Assembly: GCF_001425665.1 (NCBI RefSeq)
Contig: NZ_LMCX01000001.1
Span: 1-64,000, forward strand
Length of the DNA: 64,000 nucleotides
Source: Yonghaparkia sp. Root332
Lineage (GTDB): Bacteria > Actinomycetota > Actinomycetes > Actinomycetales > Microbacteriaceae
Direction of reading: 5' to 3'
Shown here: piece after piece, positions 16,063-24,762 of the stretch
Position numbering within the stretch: position 1 is the first letter of the stretch
How the letters are laid out: each line of letters starts with the position of its first letter
The notes under the pieces: generated by a model
What the model was told of the DNA's origin: nothing
Database searches by the model: none
What the model saw: the letters and a program-made list of their open reading frames with translations, nothing else
Made by a program: the position numbers and the translations under genes

Positions 16063-17243
16063 CACGGCTGGGTCGCGATGATCGCCGCCGCCACGAGAGG
16101 CAGCTTCTCGTCGAAGGACTGCTCGAGCATCTGATCGACCACGGCTCGGACGATGATCGCGCTGCCCCGCGCGCTCGCCACGATGGCGATCTCGGGCATG
16201 AGCCACTGCTGCGTGCTCCGGTACTCGAGGACCGATCGCTCGGTGCGGACGGCTGCGACCGCGCCGTCGACCTCCACGGCGGCGCCGTCGAGCTCGTCGG
16301 CGATCCATCCCGCACCCGGCACGACCTCGATCGTGATGCCCTGCCAGCCGAGCCACCACACGCAGCTCAGCGTGCCGACCCGGCTGTGAAGGGTGGAATC
16401 GACGTAGGTGGTGCCGGGCGCTCCGCCGTAGATGTCGGTCTCCCCGTCGGGGAAGAGCCCGAACACGGCCGACTGCGCCTCGGGCGACGGGTCGCAGTAC
16501 TTCTGCTCCGCTCCCATCGAATCCGGGTGCGCAGTCGGTACCGGGCCGAGGGCCGGGCGGGTGTCGAGGTGGTCGGTCGCGGCATCGAGGATGGCCTGAG
16601 CGCTCGAGATGCCCCATCGCACATCGGAGCCGGCGGGCATCTCGTACTCGATGGCGGCGGTGCCATGCAGCGACGTCCCGGAGCCCGCGCAGCTCACCGT
16701 GTCGGACTTCCACCCGTTCGTCGCGCACGCGACCGGTGTCGTCGTCGGGGAGGCGACCTCCGCCGCGAGCAACAGGAGGGCGGTCGCGGGGCCGCCGGGG
16801 GTGCTGATCGCGAACCCGCAGGCCGTCCCGCCGCCCTGCCGAACCCCGATGGTCTGGGCGGTCGTCGGGATCGGCACCGAGGAGGCGTCCGTCGCGCCGC
16901 TGGCGGCGAGCAGCTCGTCGCACGTGATTGAGAGCCTCGGTTCCGGCGCGGCGGGCACGGCCACATCGGGCCACGGGATGCGCGGGAGGGGACTGGGCGA
17001 GTCATCGGCGGCGCCCGTCATGCCGGTGAGCTCGTCCTCGAGCTCCGCTGACGGCTCCTCCGCGACGAGGTCGCTCGGCATCGGCGTCGGCGCGCCCGCG
17101 TCGTCGCGGACGTCGGAGGCTTCCGGTGCGCTGCCCGACGCCGCGGGTTCGACCGGCGTCGCGCACGAGCTCAGGAGCATCGCGATCGCGACGACGGCGA
17201 GCGCCGCGTGCGACGAGCGCCGGTTCGGGCGCCGGCTAACCAC
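16062..17243 (-). CDS. Lipoprotein B of a three-gene six-cysteine lipoprotein operon
   Basis: A 393-residue lipoprotein with lipobox LLSSC after a basic start (VVSRRPNRR) and one hydrophobic helix, then an acidic low-complexity spacer of about 90 residues. The first half has ITCDELLAASG, TACGFAISTPGG, VACATNGW and VSCAGSG; the second has KYCDPSPEA and LSCVWWLGWQG. The GTG at 17243 is preferred since it starts immediately before the signal sequence and overlaps the previous gene by 8 bp. It is the longest-spaced member of the trio. The function is unknown; exposure on the outer face of the membrane follows from the lipobox. Confidence 0.8.
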   Translation of the reverse strand: MVSRRPNRRSSHAALAVVAIAMLLSSCATPVEPAASGSAPEASDVRDDAGAPTPMPSDLVAEEPSAELEDELTGMTGAADDSPSPLPRIPWPDVAVPAAPEPRLSITCDELLAASGATDASSVPIPTTAQTIGVRQGGGTACGFAISTPGGPATALLLLAAEVASPTTTPVACATNGWKSDTVSCAGSGTSLHGTAAIEYEMPAGSDVRWGISSAQAILDAATDHLDTRPALGPVPTAHPDSMGAEQKYCDPSPEAQSAVFGLFPDGETDIYGGAPGTTYVDSTLHSRVGTLSCVWWLGWQGITIEVVPGAGWIADELDGAAVEVDGAVAAVRTERSVLEYRSTQQWLMPEIAIVASARGSAIIVRAVVDQMLEQSFDEKLPLVAAAIIATQP

Positions 17244-18261
17244 GAGCGTCGATCGCGGTCGCGATGGCCTCGGCGATGGCTGCGGCCGCCTCGTCGATCG
17301 GAGCAGCATCGGGCGGCGTCCCCCGGTCGTTGACCGAGAGGAAGACCAGCGCGCCGTCGGCCTCGAACACCACTCGCGCGAACTCCGTGACGGCGCCGTC
17401 GCCCTCGGCCGGCCAAGTCCCGGTGAGGATGCGCGCCCCGCGGCCATCCGCGAGGTCGAGAGGCGTCGAGGCCCCTGCGATGCGCTCGTCGTCGAGCAGC
17501 TCCGCTCCTCCTCCGAGTGTGGCCATCGAGACGCCGAAGCCGGACGTCGTCGCCGTCAGGCACCCGACCATCCCCGCCATGGAGATCAGCGCGACGGCCG
17601 TGAGCTCACTGGAAGGGGAGCCGGAGTCGGTGCCGCCGAATTCGCCTACGAAGGATCCCACGCTCTCCGGCATCGAGATCGCGCTGAGGGTGACGCGCTG
17701 GCAGTCGAAGCGGCTCGCGGACGATTCATCCGCCGGAAGAGGTCGCGCGCCCTCCGCAAGTCGCTCACGGATGGCGGACGCGATCGCCTCGAGAGCGCTC
17801 GAGGTCTCGGCGGCGGCGGTGTCCCCCACGATCCGGGTCTCGACGGCAAGGCCGTCGATGAGCTCGCGCGAGGAGCATCCCAGGCTCAAGTCGTACAGCT
17901 CGCCGCACGAGGGTTCGATCGACGTCGTCTCGAGCAACTCGGCGGGAAGGATATTCACCCCGATGCTGCTGACGGCGCCGCCTTCGGCGGCAGGCTGCCA
18001 ATTGCAGGAGGACCCTCCCGCCGCGAATGCCGCGAGAACAGGTGCCGAGCCGAAGGGGTCTACTTCCTCGAACCCCGCGGGCATCGCGTCGTCCAGGTCG
18101 GCGCACCCGAACTCCGCGGGCGGCTCCGGCTCAGCGCTCGGGGTCGTCGCAGAGGTCGCCGGCGCCTCGGGAGCGGCGGCGGGGGCGGGCGCGGCGCAGC
18201 CGCTGAGGAGGGCGGCGAGCGCCGCAGCGACGAGCAGAGAGGGCCCGAGAGGAGTCGACAT
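17236..18261 (-). CDS. Lipoprotein A of a three-gene six-cysteine lipoprotein operon
   Basis: A 341-residue lipoprotein, first of three. The signal peptide ends in lipobox LLSGC (Cys22) and an Ala/Pro spacer follows. The first half has FGCADLDDAMPAG, SSCNWQPAAEGG, PSCGELY and LGCSSREL; the second has FDCQRVTLS and VGCLTATTSG. The cysteine plan is the same as in the next two genes, which indicates duplication followed by strong divergence. It starts an operon whose members overlap (8 bp, then 1 bp). The 231-bp gap to the divergent acyl-CoA dehydrogenase gene must hold both promoters, but no clear boxes were found there. Confidence 0.8.
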   Translation of the reverse strand: MSTPLGPSLLVAAALAALLSGCAAPAPAAAPEAPATSATTPSAEPEPPAEFGCADLDDAMPAGFEEVDPFGSAPVLAAFAAGGSSCNWQPAAEGGAVSSIGVNILPAELLETTSIEPSCGELYDLSLGCSSRELIDGLAVETRIVGDTAAAETSSALEAIASAIRERLAEGARPLPADESSASRFDCQRVTLSAISMPESVGSFVGEFGGTDSGSPSSELTAVALISMAGMVGCLTATTSGFGVSMATLGGGAELLDDERIAGASTPLDLADGRGARILTGTWPAEGDGAVTEFARVVFEADGALVFLSVNDRGTPPDAAPIDEAAAAIAEAIATAIDARG

Positions 18262-18492
18262 GTGCTCACCATAGGGCTCGCGGAGTCGCCGGGATACGGC
18301 GACGCATCACGGATTCATATCGACCAGAACGGTCGGTCTGTGCCCTCTCCTCACGTATCGGCGCTGAGGGGCGCCCCAGCCCGTCGCCCGCCCACAAAAT
18401 GCGCGCGGGAAACGCCCCCGCGGGCCTAGCGTGAAGCCATTGCCGCCTTTCGCAGCGCCCTCCCACCCGGCCGCCCGACGCACGGAGCTCTC

Positions 18493-19671
18493 ATGACCTT
18501 CCCCACTCTCGCCAGCGACTTCCTCGGCTTCGAGGCCGATCTCGCCGACCACGAGCGCGAGGCGCTGGTGGCTCTCCGGCAGCACGCGGAGCAGAGCATC
18601 CGCCCCCTCGTGAACGACGCGTGGGAGAACGCGTCGTTCCCGCACGAGATCCTGCCGGGCCTGCACGCGCACCCGATCTTCGGGCAGCTGTGGGAGGAGA
18701 CGCGCACGGGCGACTACTCGGCCGTCTACGGCGGCTGGACGGCGCTCGAGCTCGCCCGCATCGACGCGAGCGTCGCGACCTACGTCGGCGTGCAGAACGG
18801 CCTCGCGATGGGCTCGATCGGCGTCAACGGCTCGACCGAGCAGAAGGCCGAATGGCTGCCGAAGCTCGCGAGCGGCGAGGTCACGGGCGCCTTCGGCCTC
18901 ACCGAGCCGCTCTCCGGCAGCGACGCCGCGCAGGGCCTGCGCACGACTGCGACGCCCGACGGCGACGGCTGGGTGCTCAACGGCTCCAAGCGCTGGATCG
19001 GCAACGCGACCTTCAGCGACATCACCATCATCTGGGCGAAGTCGACCGAGGACGGCCAGGTGAAGGGCTTCGTCGTGCCGAACGCGACCCCCGGGTTCAC
19101 GGCGACGAAGATCGAGCGCAAGCAGTCGCTGCGGATCGTCCAGAACGCCGACATCACGCTCGAGAACGTGCGGGTGGATGCTGCGCTCAAGCTCGAGAAG
19201 GCGAACTCGTTCCGCGACACCGCGGCGGTTCTGCGGCTCACGCGCGCCGACGTCGCCTGGGCGGCCATCGGCACCGCGATCGGCGCGTACGAGGCGGCCG
19301 TCGCGTACACGACGGAGCGCGTGCAGTTCGGCAAGACCATCGCGCACCACCAGCTCGTGCAGGACCTCCTGAGCCGCAGCCTCATGAACATCACCGCGTC
19401 GATCGCGATGTGCACGCGCGTCTCGCGCATGCAGGACGCCGGCACGCAGCGCGACGAGCACGCCTCGATGGCCAAGGCGTTCTGCACGACGGCGATGCGC
19501 GAGACCGTCGCGCTGTGCCGCGAGGCGCTCGGCGGCAACGGCATCGTGCTCGACTACGACGTCGCGCGGTTCCACGCCGACGCCGAGGCGCTCTACAGCT
19601 ACGAGGGCACGCGCGAGATGAACAGCCTCATCGTGGGCCGCGCGATCACGGGGGTCGGCGCGTTCGTGTGA
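18493..19671 (+). CDS. Acyl-CoA dehydrogenase, glutaryl-CoA dehydrogenase-like
   Basis: FAD-dependent oxidation of an acyl-CoA at the alpha-beta bond in the cytoplasm. The 392-residue protein has the FAD/substrate motif FGLTEPLSGSDA, an RVQFGKTIAHHQLVQ segment, EALGGNGI, and the catalytic base in SYEGTREMN (Glu371). That glutamate position and the following NSLIVGRAITG resemble glutaryl-CoA dehydrogenase, which also decarboxylates, but the substrate cannot be fixed. The ATG has a GGAG site 7 bases upstream. It stands alone among envelope genes, with no CoA ligase or thiolase nearby. Confidence 0.88.
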   Translation: MTFPTLASDFLGFEADLADHEREALVALRQHAEQSIRPLVNDAWENASFPHEILPGLHAHPIFGQLWEETRTGDYSAVYGGWTALELARIDASVATYVGVQNGLAMGSIGVNGSTEQKAEWLPKLASGEVTGAFGLTEPLSGSDAAQGLRTTATPDGDGWVLNGSKRWIGNATFSDITIIWAKSTEDGQVKGFVVPNATPGFTATKIERKQSLRIVQNADITLENVRVDAALKLEKANSFRDTAAVLRLTRADVAWAAIGTAIGAYEAAVAYTTERVQFGKTIAHHQLVQDLLSRSLMNITASIAMCTRVSRMQDAGTQRDEHASMAKAFCTTAMRETVALCREALGGNGIVLDYDVARFHADAEALYSYEGTREMNSLIVGRAITGVGAFV

Positions 19672-19723
19672 TCGGCGCTCGTGCGGCCGCCAGCGCCCTG
19701 ACCGGGCGCGGCGGCCCCGCCGG

Positions 19724-19736
19724 TAGGCTGAGGGTC
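19724..19736 (+). promoter_or_regulatory. Leaderless-type promoter of the tandem polymerase/ligase genes
   Basis: TAGGCT (19724-19729) is followed by exactly 7 bp and then the ATG at 19737, the hallmark spacing of leaderless actinobacterial transcripts. The only purine-rich stretch (GAGGG) is too close to the ATG to act as a normal ribosome site. Confidence 0.5.
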
Positions 19737-21029
19737 ATGTCCTGGCTCCGCGAGCGCCGCGTCGCGCTCGCCGCCGTGACCCTCTTCGTCCTCCTCGCCG
19801 GCGACGGGGTGCGTTACCCGCTCACCTGGTACGGGTGGGGCGCGGTCATCGCCGTTCTCGGCGTCTGCTGGGTCGCCCTCGCCGTGCGCTCGCGCCTGCC
19901 GTGGCGCGGCGTGCCGATCGCGCTCGCGCTCTTCGTCGGCCTCGCGGTGCTGAGCATCGCCTGGTCGGCGTACCGGCTCGAGTCGGCGATCGGGGCGGGA
20001 TTGCTCGTGCTCACGTCTCTCGCCGCCGTGGTCATGGCCCGCACGCTCACCCTCGAGCAGGTCGTGCGCGCGCTCGGCGTCGCCCTGCGCTGGATCATCG
20101 GCCTCTCGCTCGTCTTCGAGCTCGTCGTCGCGGCGATCATCCGTCGGCCCGTCCTGCCGTGGTGGACCGACTACGAGGGCGAGATTCCCCGCGCGTTCTA
20201 CTGGTCGCGCAACGAGCTGTTCGAGGTGCTCGACGGCGGGAGGATCCAGGGCATCGTCGGCAACGCGAACCTCCTGGGCTTCGCCGCTCTCCTCGCGATC
20301 ATCGTCTTCACGATCCAGCTGGTCGACCACCGGGTCGGCCAGGCCGCGGGCTACGGCTGGCTCGCCGCCGCCGCGCTGGCGTTCATCTGTGCGGGGTCGG
20401 CGAGCATGATCGTCGCTGCAGCCGTGGCCGCGATCGTGCTCGGGCTGATCGTCGTCGCACGGCGCCTCGGGGCTCGCGCGCGCATCCGTCTGCTGGCCGT
20501 CAGCGCCGTGACGGCCGTCGCCGCGCTCGCGCTCATCGTCGTCTTCCGCGATACCGTGCTTGGCCTGCTGGGCCGCTCGGGCGACCTGACGAACCGCGTC
20601 GACATCTGGGCGGCGGTGACCGAGCTCGCGCTCGAGCGCCCCTGGTTCGGCTGGGGGTGGGTGAGCTACTGGGCCCCGTGGGTCGAGCCGTTCGACGGGC
20701 TCGCCGTCATCAAGGGCGTCGAGTACCTGCAGGCCCACAACGCGTGGCTCGACGTGTGGCTGCAGCTCGGGGTCGCAGGTCTCGTCGTCTTCGCCGTCCT
20801 CGTCGTCACGATGCTGCTCCGCACCGTCTCGTGGGCGGTGGATGCTCCGCTCGGCGACGTCGCGGACTCCCCCGCCCTGCGCCTGCTGCCGGCGCTCATC
20901 GCCACGGTGCTGCTCGTGCAGAGCTTCGCCGAGTCGCGCATCCTCATCGAGGGCGGGCTGCTGCTGCTCGTCTGGCTCGCCGTCGCGAGCCGCACCCACG
21001 GCCGCGCGCTCGCCGGGATCGGGCGATGA
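19737..21029 (+). CDS. O-antigen ligase/polymerase family membrane protein (first of a tandem pair)
   Basis: A 430-residue polytopic protein with 10-12 predicted helices and the Wzy_C/WaaL-type plan. A large extracytoplasmic loop before the last helices includes the GRSGDLTNRVDIWAAVTELA stretch and FGWGWVSYW, then a histidine-containing EYLQAHNAWLDVWLQLG segment. Such proteins join or polymerise lipid-linked glycans on the outer face of the membrane. It starts just behind a leaderless-type -10 box. The next gene overlaps it by 4 bp (ATGA) and is a paralogue, so both are made together. Polymerase versus ligase activity cannot be decided. Confidence 0.85.
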   Translation: MSWLRERRVALAAVTLFVLLAGDGVRYPLTWYGWGAVIAVLGVCWVALAVRSRLPWRGVPIALALFVGLAVLSIAWSAYRLESAIGAGLLVLTSLAAVVMARTLTLEQVVRALGVALRWIIGLSLVFELVVAAIIRRPVLPWWTDYEGEIPRAFYWSRNELFEVLDGGRIQGIVGNANLLGFAALLAIIVFTIQLVDHRVGQAAGYGWLAAAALAFICAGSASMIVAAAVAAIVLGLIVVARRLGARARIRLLAVSAVTAVAALALIVVFRDTVLGLLGRSGDLTNRVDIWAAVTELALERPWFGWGWVSYWAPWVEPFDGLAVIKGVEYLQAHNAWLDVWLQLGVAGLVVFAVLVVTMLLRTVSWAVDAPLGDVADSPALRLLPALIATVLLVQSFAESRILIEGGLLLLVWLAVASRTHGRALAGIGR

Positions 21030-22297
21030 ACGACCGCGCCCGCTCGATCCTCGACGCCGGGCGCTCGGCTCTCGCGTCGCCGCGCTTCACGCAGGCCCTG
21101 ACCGAGGTCGCGATCGCCGTCGCGCTGTGCATGCACGCCGTTCGCGCGTTCCTCGGCTGGCCGGGGGCGCTCGCGGTGCTCGCGGGCCTGGTCGTGCTCG
21201 CGGCCCTGTCGCTCGCGGGCCAGCCGGAGCGCGTGGAGTGGCAGGGGATCCTGCCCATCTCGCTGCTCGCTCTCGTCGGCTTCATGGTGGCGAGCATCCT
21301 CTGGAGCCAGTACCCCGCCGCGACGGCGGGCGGCATCGCCTACATGATCGCGTTCGCCTTCCTCGGCCTATACATCGCGCTCGTGCGCGACACGATCCAG
21401 ATCGTGCGCGGGGTGGGCAACGCCCTGCGGTTCGTGCTCGTGGCGTCGTTCGCGCTCGAGATCCTCTCGGGCGTCATCATCGACACCCCGTTGAGCTTCC
21501 TCAGCATCGAGGGCAACCTCGCCGTCGGCGGCCCCATCGAGGGGCTCGCGGGCACGCGCAACTACTTCGCGTTCCTCGGCGGACTGGCCGCTCTGAGCTT
21601 CTGGATCGAGTTCCGCACTCGATCGGTGCCGCGCGGCCTCACGATCCTCTCGCTCGTGCTCGCCGCCGCGACCATCGTGTTCGCGCGCTCGCCCGTGACG
21701 GGGGTCGTGCTCGCGGCCGTGCTCGCCGCCGGTCTCGTGCTCGTGCTCCTGCGCCGCCTCCCCGCCGAGCGCCGGCCGGCCGTGCAGAGCGTCCTCCTTA
21801 TCTCGGCGGTGGTCGCCGCGACGCTCGGCTGGTTCTTCCGGCAGCAGCTGCTCGCTCTCGCGGGCGCCACGGCCGATGTGACGATCCGCACCAGCGTGTG
21901 GGCCGACCTGGAGAAGTTCATCGGCCAGTACCCCGCGCAGGGCTGGGGATGGCTCGGCGCCTGGCGCGAGGACCGCTACCCGTTCCTCGTGGTGCGCGAC
22001 GCCGTCGGCCGCCAGCCCGACTCGGCCCTCAACGCGTACGTGGATGCGACGCTGCAGCTCGGATTCATCGGTCTCGGCCTCCTGCTGGTCGCCCTGGGCC
22101 TCGCCTTCGTGCGGGCGTGGCTCGTGGCGACGGAGCGCCGCTCGACCGTGCACGTGTGGCCGTCGCTCGTGCTCGTGCTGCTCGCGACGACGAGCATGAC
22201 CGAGAGCTACCTGCTCGTCGAGGGCGGCTTCATGCTGTTCGTGATCGCGGCGCTCGTCGCGGCGCGCGAGCGTTCGTGGCGCGGGCGACTGCGGTAA
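21026..22297 (+). CDS. O-antigen ligase/polymerase family membrane protein (second of a tandem pair)
   Basis: A 423-residue polytopic protein paralogous to the preceding gene. It has about 11 helices and the same loop order: GTRNYFAFLGGLA, DVTIRTSVWADLEKF, GWGWLGAW, and a histidine-free SALNAYVDATLQLGFIG where the first paralogue has AHNAWLDVWLQLG. The loss of that conserved histidine may mean a different reaction. Translation is coupled by a 4-bp overlap (ATGA at 21026-21029). It ends the conserved left half of the window; the broken acyltransferase begins soon after. Confidence 0.85.
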   Translation: MNDRARSILDAGRSALASPRFTQALTEVAIAVALCMHAVRAFLGWPGALAVLAGLVVLAALSLAGQPERVEWQGILPISLLALVGFMVASILWSQYPAATAGGIAYMIAFAFLGLYIALVRDTIQIVRGVGNALRFVLVASFALEILSGVIIDTPLSFLSIEGNLAVGGPIEGLAGTRNYFAFLGGLAALSFWIEFRTRSVPRGLTILSLVLAAATIVFARSPVTGVVLAAVLAAGLVLVLLRRLPAERRPAVQSVLLISAVVAATLGWFFRQQLLALAGATADVTIRTSVWADLEKFIGQYPAQGWGWLGAWREDRYPFLVVRDAVGRQPDSALNAYVDATLQLGFIGLGLLLVALGLAFVRAWLVATERRSTVHVWPSLVLVLLATTSMTESYLLVEGGFMLFVIAALVAARERSWRGRLR

Positions 22298-22445
22298 TCA
22301 GCCGGCTCTCGGCAGGAAGTCGGCGCCGAATCCCAGGGCAGGGATGCCGCAGGCCCGGACCGATCGAATGGCAGCAGCGATGAGCGGGAGGCTCCCGGGC
22401 CCCGCGGGCCACCTCCAAGCTGAGCCGAACCCGACCATTTCCGTA

Positions 22446-22805
22446 ATGGGCTGGTGGCGACTCCCTTTCAGCGAGCAGTTGGATGGTCTCACCTGTCCGC
22501 TCTACCTCCTGCACGCGCACATCGGGTACATGATCTTCGCCAACTTCGCCAACGAGACGAACAAGTGGCTCGTCTACGTCGTGGCCTTCTTGGCGGTCAT
22601 CCTGTGCTCCTACCTCCTGGGGGAGCTGGTCGAAGTCCGTGCGAAGACCTTCTGGTACCGAGCTTTCACATGGGCCGTCGGTCGACCGATCACCGCCATG
22701 AGCGCCCGAATCAGCGCGCTGCGGCTTCGCCTCCTCGGCCATCGCTCCAGGAAACCGCGAGCGCGGGGAGGAGACCCGGATCTCGCGCACTCGACTGTCA
22801 GCTGA
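22446..22805 (+). pseudogene. C-terminal remnant of an OafA-type acyltransferase
   Basis: A 119-codon frame encodes only the last part of an acyltransferase-3 protein. It has the typical late-helix segment GLTCPLYLLHAHIGYMIF, one more helix (WLVYVVAFLAVILCSYLLGE) and a basic cytoplasmic tail. Full-length relatives have about 350-400 residues and ten helices; everything upstream, including the RxxR and histidine motifs, is missing. The frame can be extended upstream to 22344 but that part has no family resemblance. It marks the junction between the conserved block and the polysaccharide locus, a likely recombination edge. A real short protein is unlikely. Confidence 0.7.
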
Positions 22806-22843
22806 AGCAGCGCCAGGCGAGCAAACCTTCGTGATCCTCTCAG

Positions 22844-23689
22844 TCAGCGAGCATTCCGCGGTGAACGCTGCGCTCGCCCTCTGACGCGAGCAAGGGCGAT
22901 TCGGCGGACGTATCTGATCCGGCCGAAGAGGACCGCCAGCCGATAGGTCGACTCGGTCACGTCCCCTCGTTCTCGACAACGACGAAGTGCGACTCGTTGA
23001 CCCTCTTCCATGGCCTCCAGGTCGGCGCTCAGTCCTGCCGCCCCAAAAGCCGCCTTGTGGAGGTACCCGAGCGTCTGAGGGAGGAGCAGAATCCCGTCGT
23101 AGGAGGCCGCCAGCCGCAGCCAGAGGTCGAGATCCTCGCAGTACCGCATGTCCTCGGGAAACCTCTCGACGACCTTCGAAGTCACGATCACACTCGGCGT
23201 TGAGAATCTGCTCTTGAAGAGGAGATCCCGGGTTCGGACTCGAGTGATCGGACGCTCGGGGGCCAGATCACGCTTCCCGCCCCGTGAACCGATCACCTCG
23301 CATCGGTGCGCGGAGACCTCCGCGGATCCATCTCGCATCGCGGCGATCTGGACTTCGAGCTTCCGGCGGTCCCAGGTGTCGTCCGAGTCGAGGAATGCCA
23401 CGTAATCGGTATCCAGCCGGTCCCATCCTGCATTCCTCGCTGCGCTGGGACCGCGGTTGCGGTGGAAGCGGAGCACTTGAATCCCGCCCCTCGGATCCGC
23501 CTCCAGGTCATCGAGCATCGCGTGGGATTCGCTCGTCGTGCTGGCGTCATCGACGATGACGATCCCGCTCGGTGGCAATGTCTGCCCGCGCACGGACTCG
23601 ACTGCACGGAGCAGGGCCCTGGGATTGTTGTAGTGCGGGATCACCACCCCCACGCGAACGCTGCCGCTGTGCTCATCCGGCCTGCTCAC
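22844..23689 (-). CDS. GT2 family glycosyltransferase
   Basis: A 281-residue cytoplasmic inverting glycosyltransferase. The GT-A fold signatures are VGVVIPHYNNPRALLRAVES, VIVDDAST, GPSAARNAGWDRL and the metal-binding DSDD in YVAFLDSDDTWDRR; a CEDLDLWLRLA segment holds the probable catalytic acid. The GTG at 23689 is chosen because it overlaps the pyruvyl transferase stop codon (GTGA) and starts 14 residues before the first strand. It is the last gene of a three-gene coupled set with the flippase and pyruvyl transferase. The sugar donor is unknown. Confidence 0.88.
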   Translation of the reverse strand: MSRPDEHSGSVRVGVVIPHYNNPRALLRAVESVRGQTLPPSGIVIVDDASTTSESHAMLDDLEADPRGGIQVLRFHRNRGPSAARNAGWDRLDTDYVAFLDSDDTWDRRKLEVQIAAMRDGSAEVSAHRCEVIGSRGGKRDLAPERPITRVRTRDLLFKSRFSTPSVIVTSKVVERFPEDMRYCEDLDLWLRLAASYDGILLLPQTLGYLHKAAFGAAGLSADLEAMEEGQRVALRRCRERGDVTESTYRLAVLFGRIRYVRRIALARVRGRAQRSPRNAR

Positions 23690-24762
23690 GAGGAGTAGAC
23701 CGCCCTCGCCCTGGAGGCGTACCGAGATGGCGAGAGACGGGGAGAGGAGTCGCCGCGAAGAAGTGCCCTCCACGCCCCCTGCAACTGCTCAGGCTCCGAC
23801 TGCATCGAGGCGAGGAGCTCCGCCGGCAGCCCGATCTCATCCGCGAAGGCCTCGCACTTCTGGTGATAGCTCTGCATGACGAAAGGAACGCCGGAGAGGT
23901 AGCTCACGATCGCTCCGTGTAGGCGCACCGCCCAGGCGCCGTCAAGCTGGCCGATCTGCCTGCAGACCTCCTCGACGTCATCGTTCTCGAATCGCACGAT
24001 GCGGGCTGCGAACCCCATGTCCGTCAAGGTGCTCACGGCGCGCGAAGCCACTCGCTCGTCCCCGATCTCCTCATGCGTATCGAGAGCGAACACGACGACC
24101 TCGACGTTCGAGCGGACGAGCCCGCTGTCATCGACCGCGACGCCGAGAGCGGCGCACACTCGTTCCGTTTGCCGCATGTCCGGTGTCGCCGGGGCGCACG
24201 GGAGATATCCGAGCACCCGACGATGCCCGCCGACGTCTCGGGAATCCCGGTGCGGATAGTTATAGAGGGCGGCGATATCCCCACCCAGGCGAGCACGGTC
24301 ACCCGCCCCGAGCCGGCTCGCCTCCATCATCGAGTGCTCGTCCCGGACGACGAGACGGTCGAAATTCGAGAGGAACGCGCGCGCGCGGCTCTCATCATGA
24401 GCGCTGGAGAACGGCCCGATCGAGATCCCGACTGCGCCGAAGCGCGTTCGCGTCACGGGGGCCAGCATCCATTGCAGACTCCGGACTCCCCGCAGGCCCG
24501 TGAGGACCGAGCCTCCCCCGAGAATGAGGACCGATGCTCGCGCTGCGTACCAGACGGCGCAGGCTGCTCTGAGCAGCGCCCCTGCCCGCCCCCGCCGCGC
24601 GTACGCCCTGCGGAGCACTTCCGATCGGAATCGGGGCCTGGCCACGCGCACGTCGAAGCCGGGGAAGACGGAGCCCGAGTTTTGCAGCAGCGCAGCCTGG
24701 AACAGCTCGTCGCCGAAGTTGAACATCCCGTAGTAGCCGGTGATGTACAGACGTCGCTTCAT
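23686..24762 (-). CDS. Polysaccharide pyruvyl transferase family protein
   Basis: A 358-residue protein of the family that adds pyruvate ketals from phosphoenolpyruvate to sugars of surface glycans (CsaB/WcaK type). Seen motifs: GYYGMFNFGDELFQAALL at the N-terminus, LILGGGSVL, VGISIGPF, DEHSMMEASRLG, and the C-terminal RLHGAIVSYLSGVPFV characteristic of the family. The ATG at 24762 overlaps the flippase stop codon by 4 bp and has a GAAGGA site upstream. The pyruvylated sugar would add negative charge to the polymer built by this locus, which is inferred from context. Confidence 0.85.
   Translation of the reverse strand: MKRRLYITGYYGMFNFGDELFQAALLQNSGSVFPGFDVRVARPRFRSEVLRRAYARRGRAGALLRAACAVWYAARASVLILGGGSVLTGLRGVRSLQWMLAPVTRTRFGAVGISIGPFSSAHDESRARAFLSNFDRLVVRDEHSMMEASRLGAGDRARLGGDIAALYNYPHRDSRDVGGHRRVLGYLPCAPATPDMRQTERVCAALGVAVDDSGLVRSNVEVVVFALDTHEEIGDERVASRAVSTLTDMGFAARIVRFENDDVEEVCRQIGQLDGAWAVRLHGAIVSYLSGVPFVMQSYHQKCEAFADEIGLPAELLASMQSEPEQLQGAWRALLRGDSSPRLSPSRYASRARAVYSS

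Noticed and set aside
18318-18345. An AACGGTCGGTCTG dyad between the lipoprotein operon and the acyl-CoA dehydrogenase as an operator
   Set aside because: The arms are only 4 bp and no adjacent regulator gene exists, so it is not reported as a site.
18307-19575. A minus-strand frame of 422 codons opposite the acyl-CoA dehydrogenase
   Set aside because: The plus-strand frame contains the FAD and catalytic motifs; the opposite one is Arg/Asp/Glu-rich noise of GC codon bias.
22298-22445. Extra upstream part of the broken acyltransferase (frame to 22344)
   Set aside because: Translation of this stretch shows no resemblance to the missing acyltransferase helices, so the upstream part is left out of the pseudogene.
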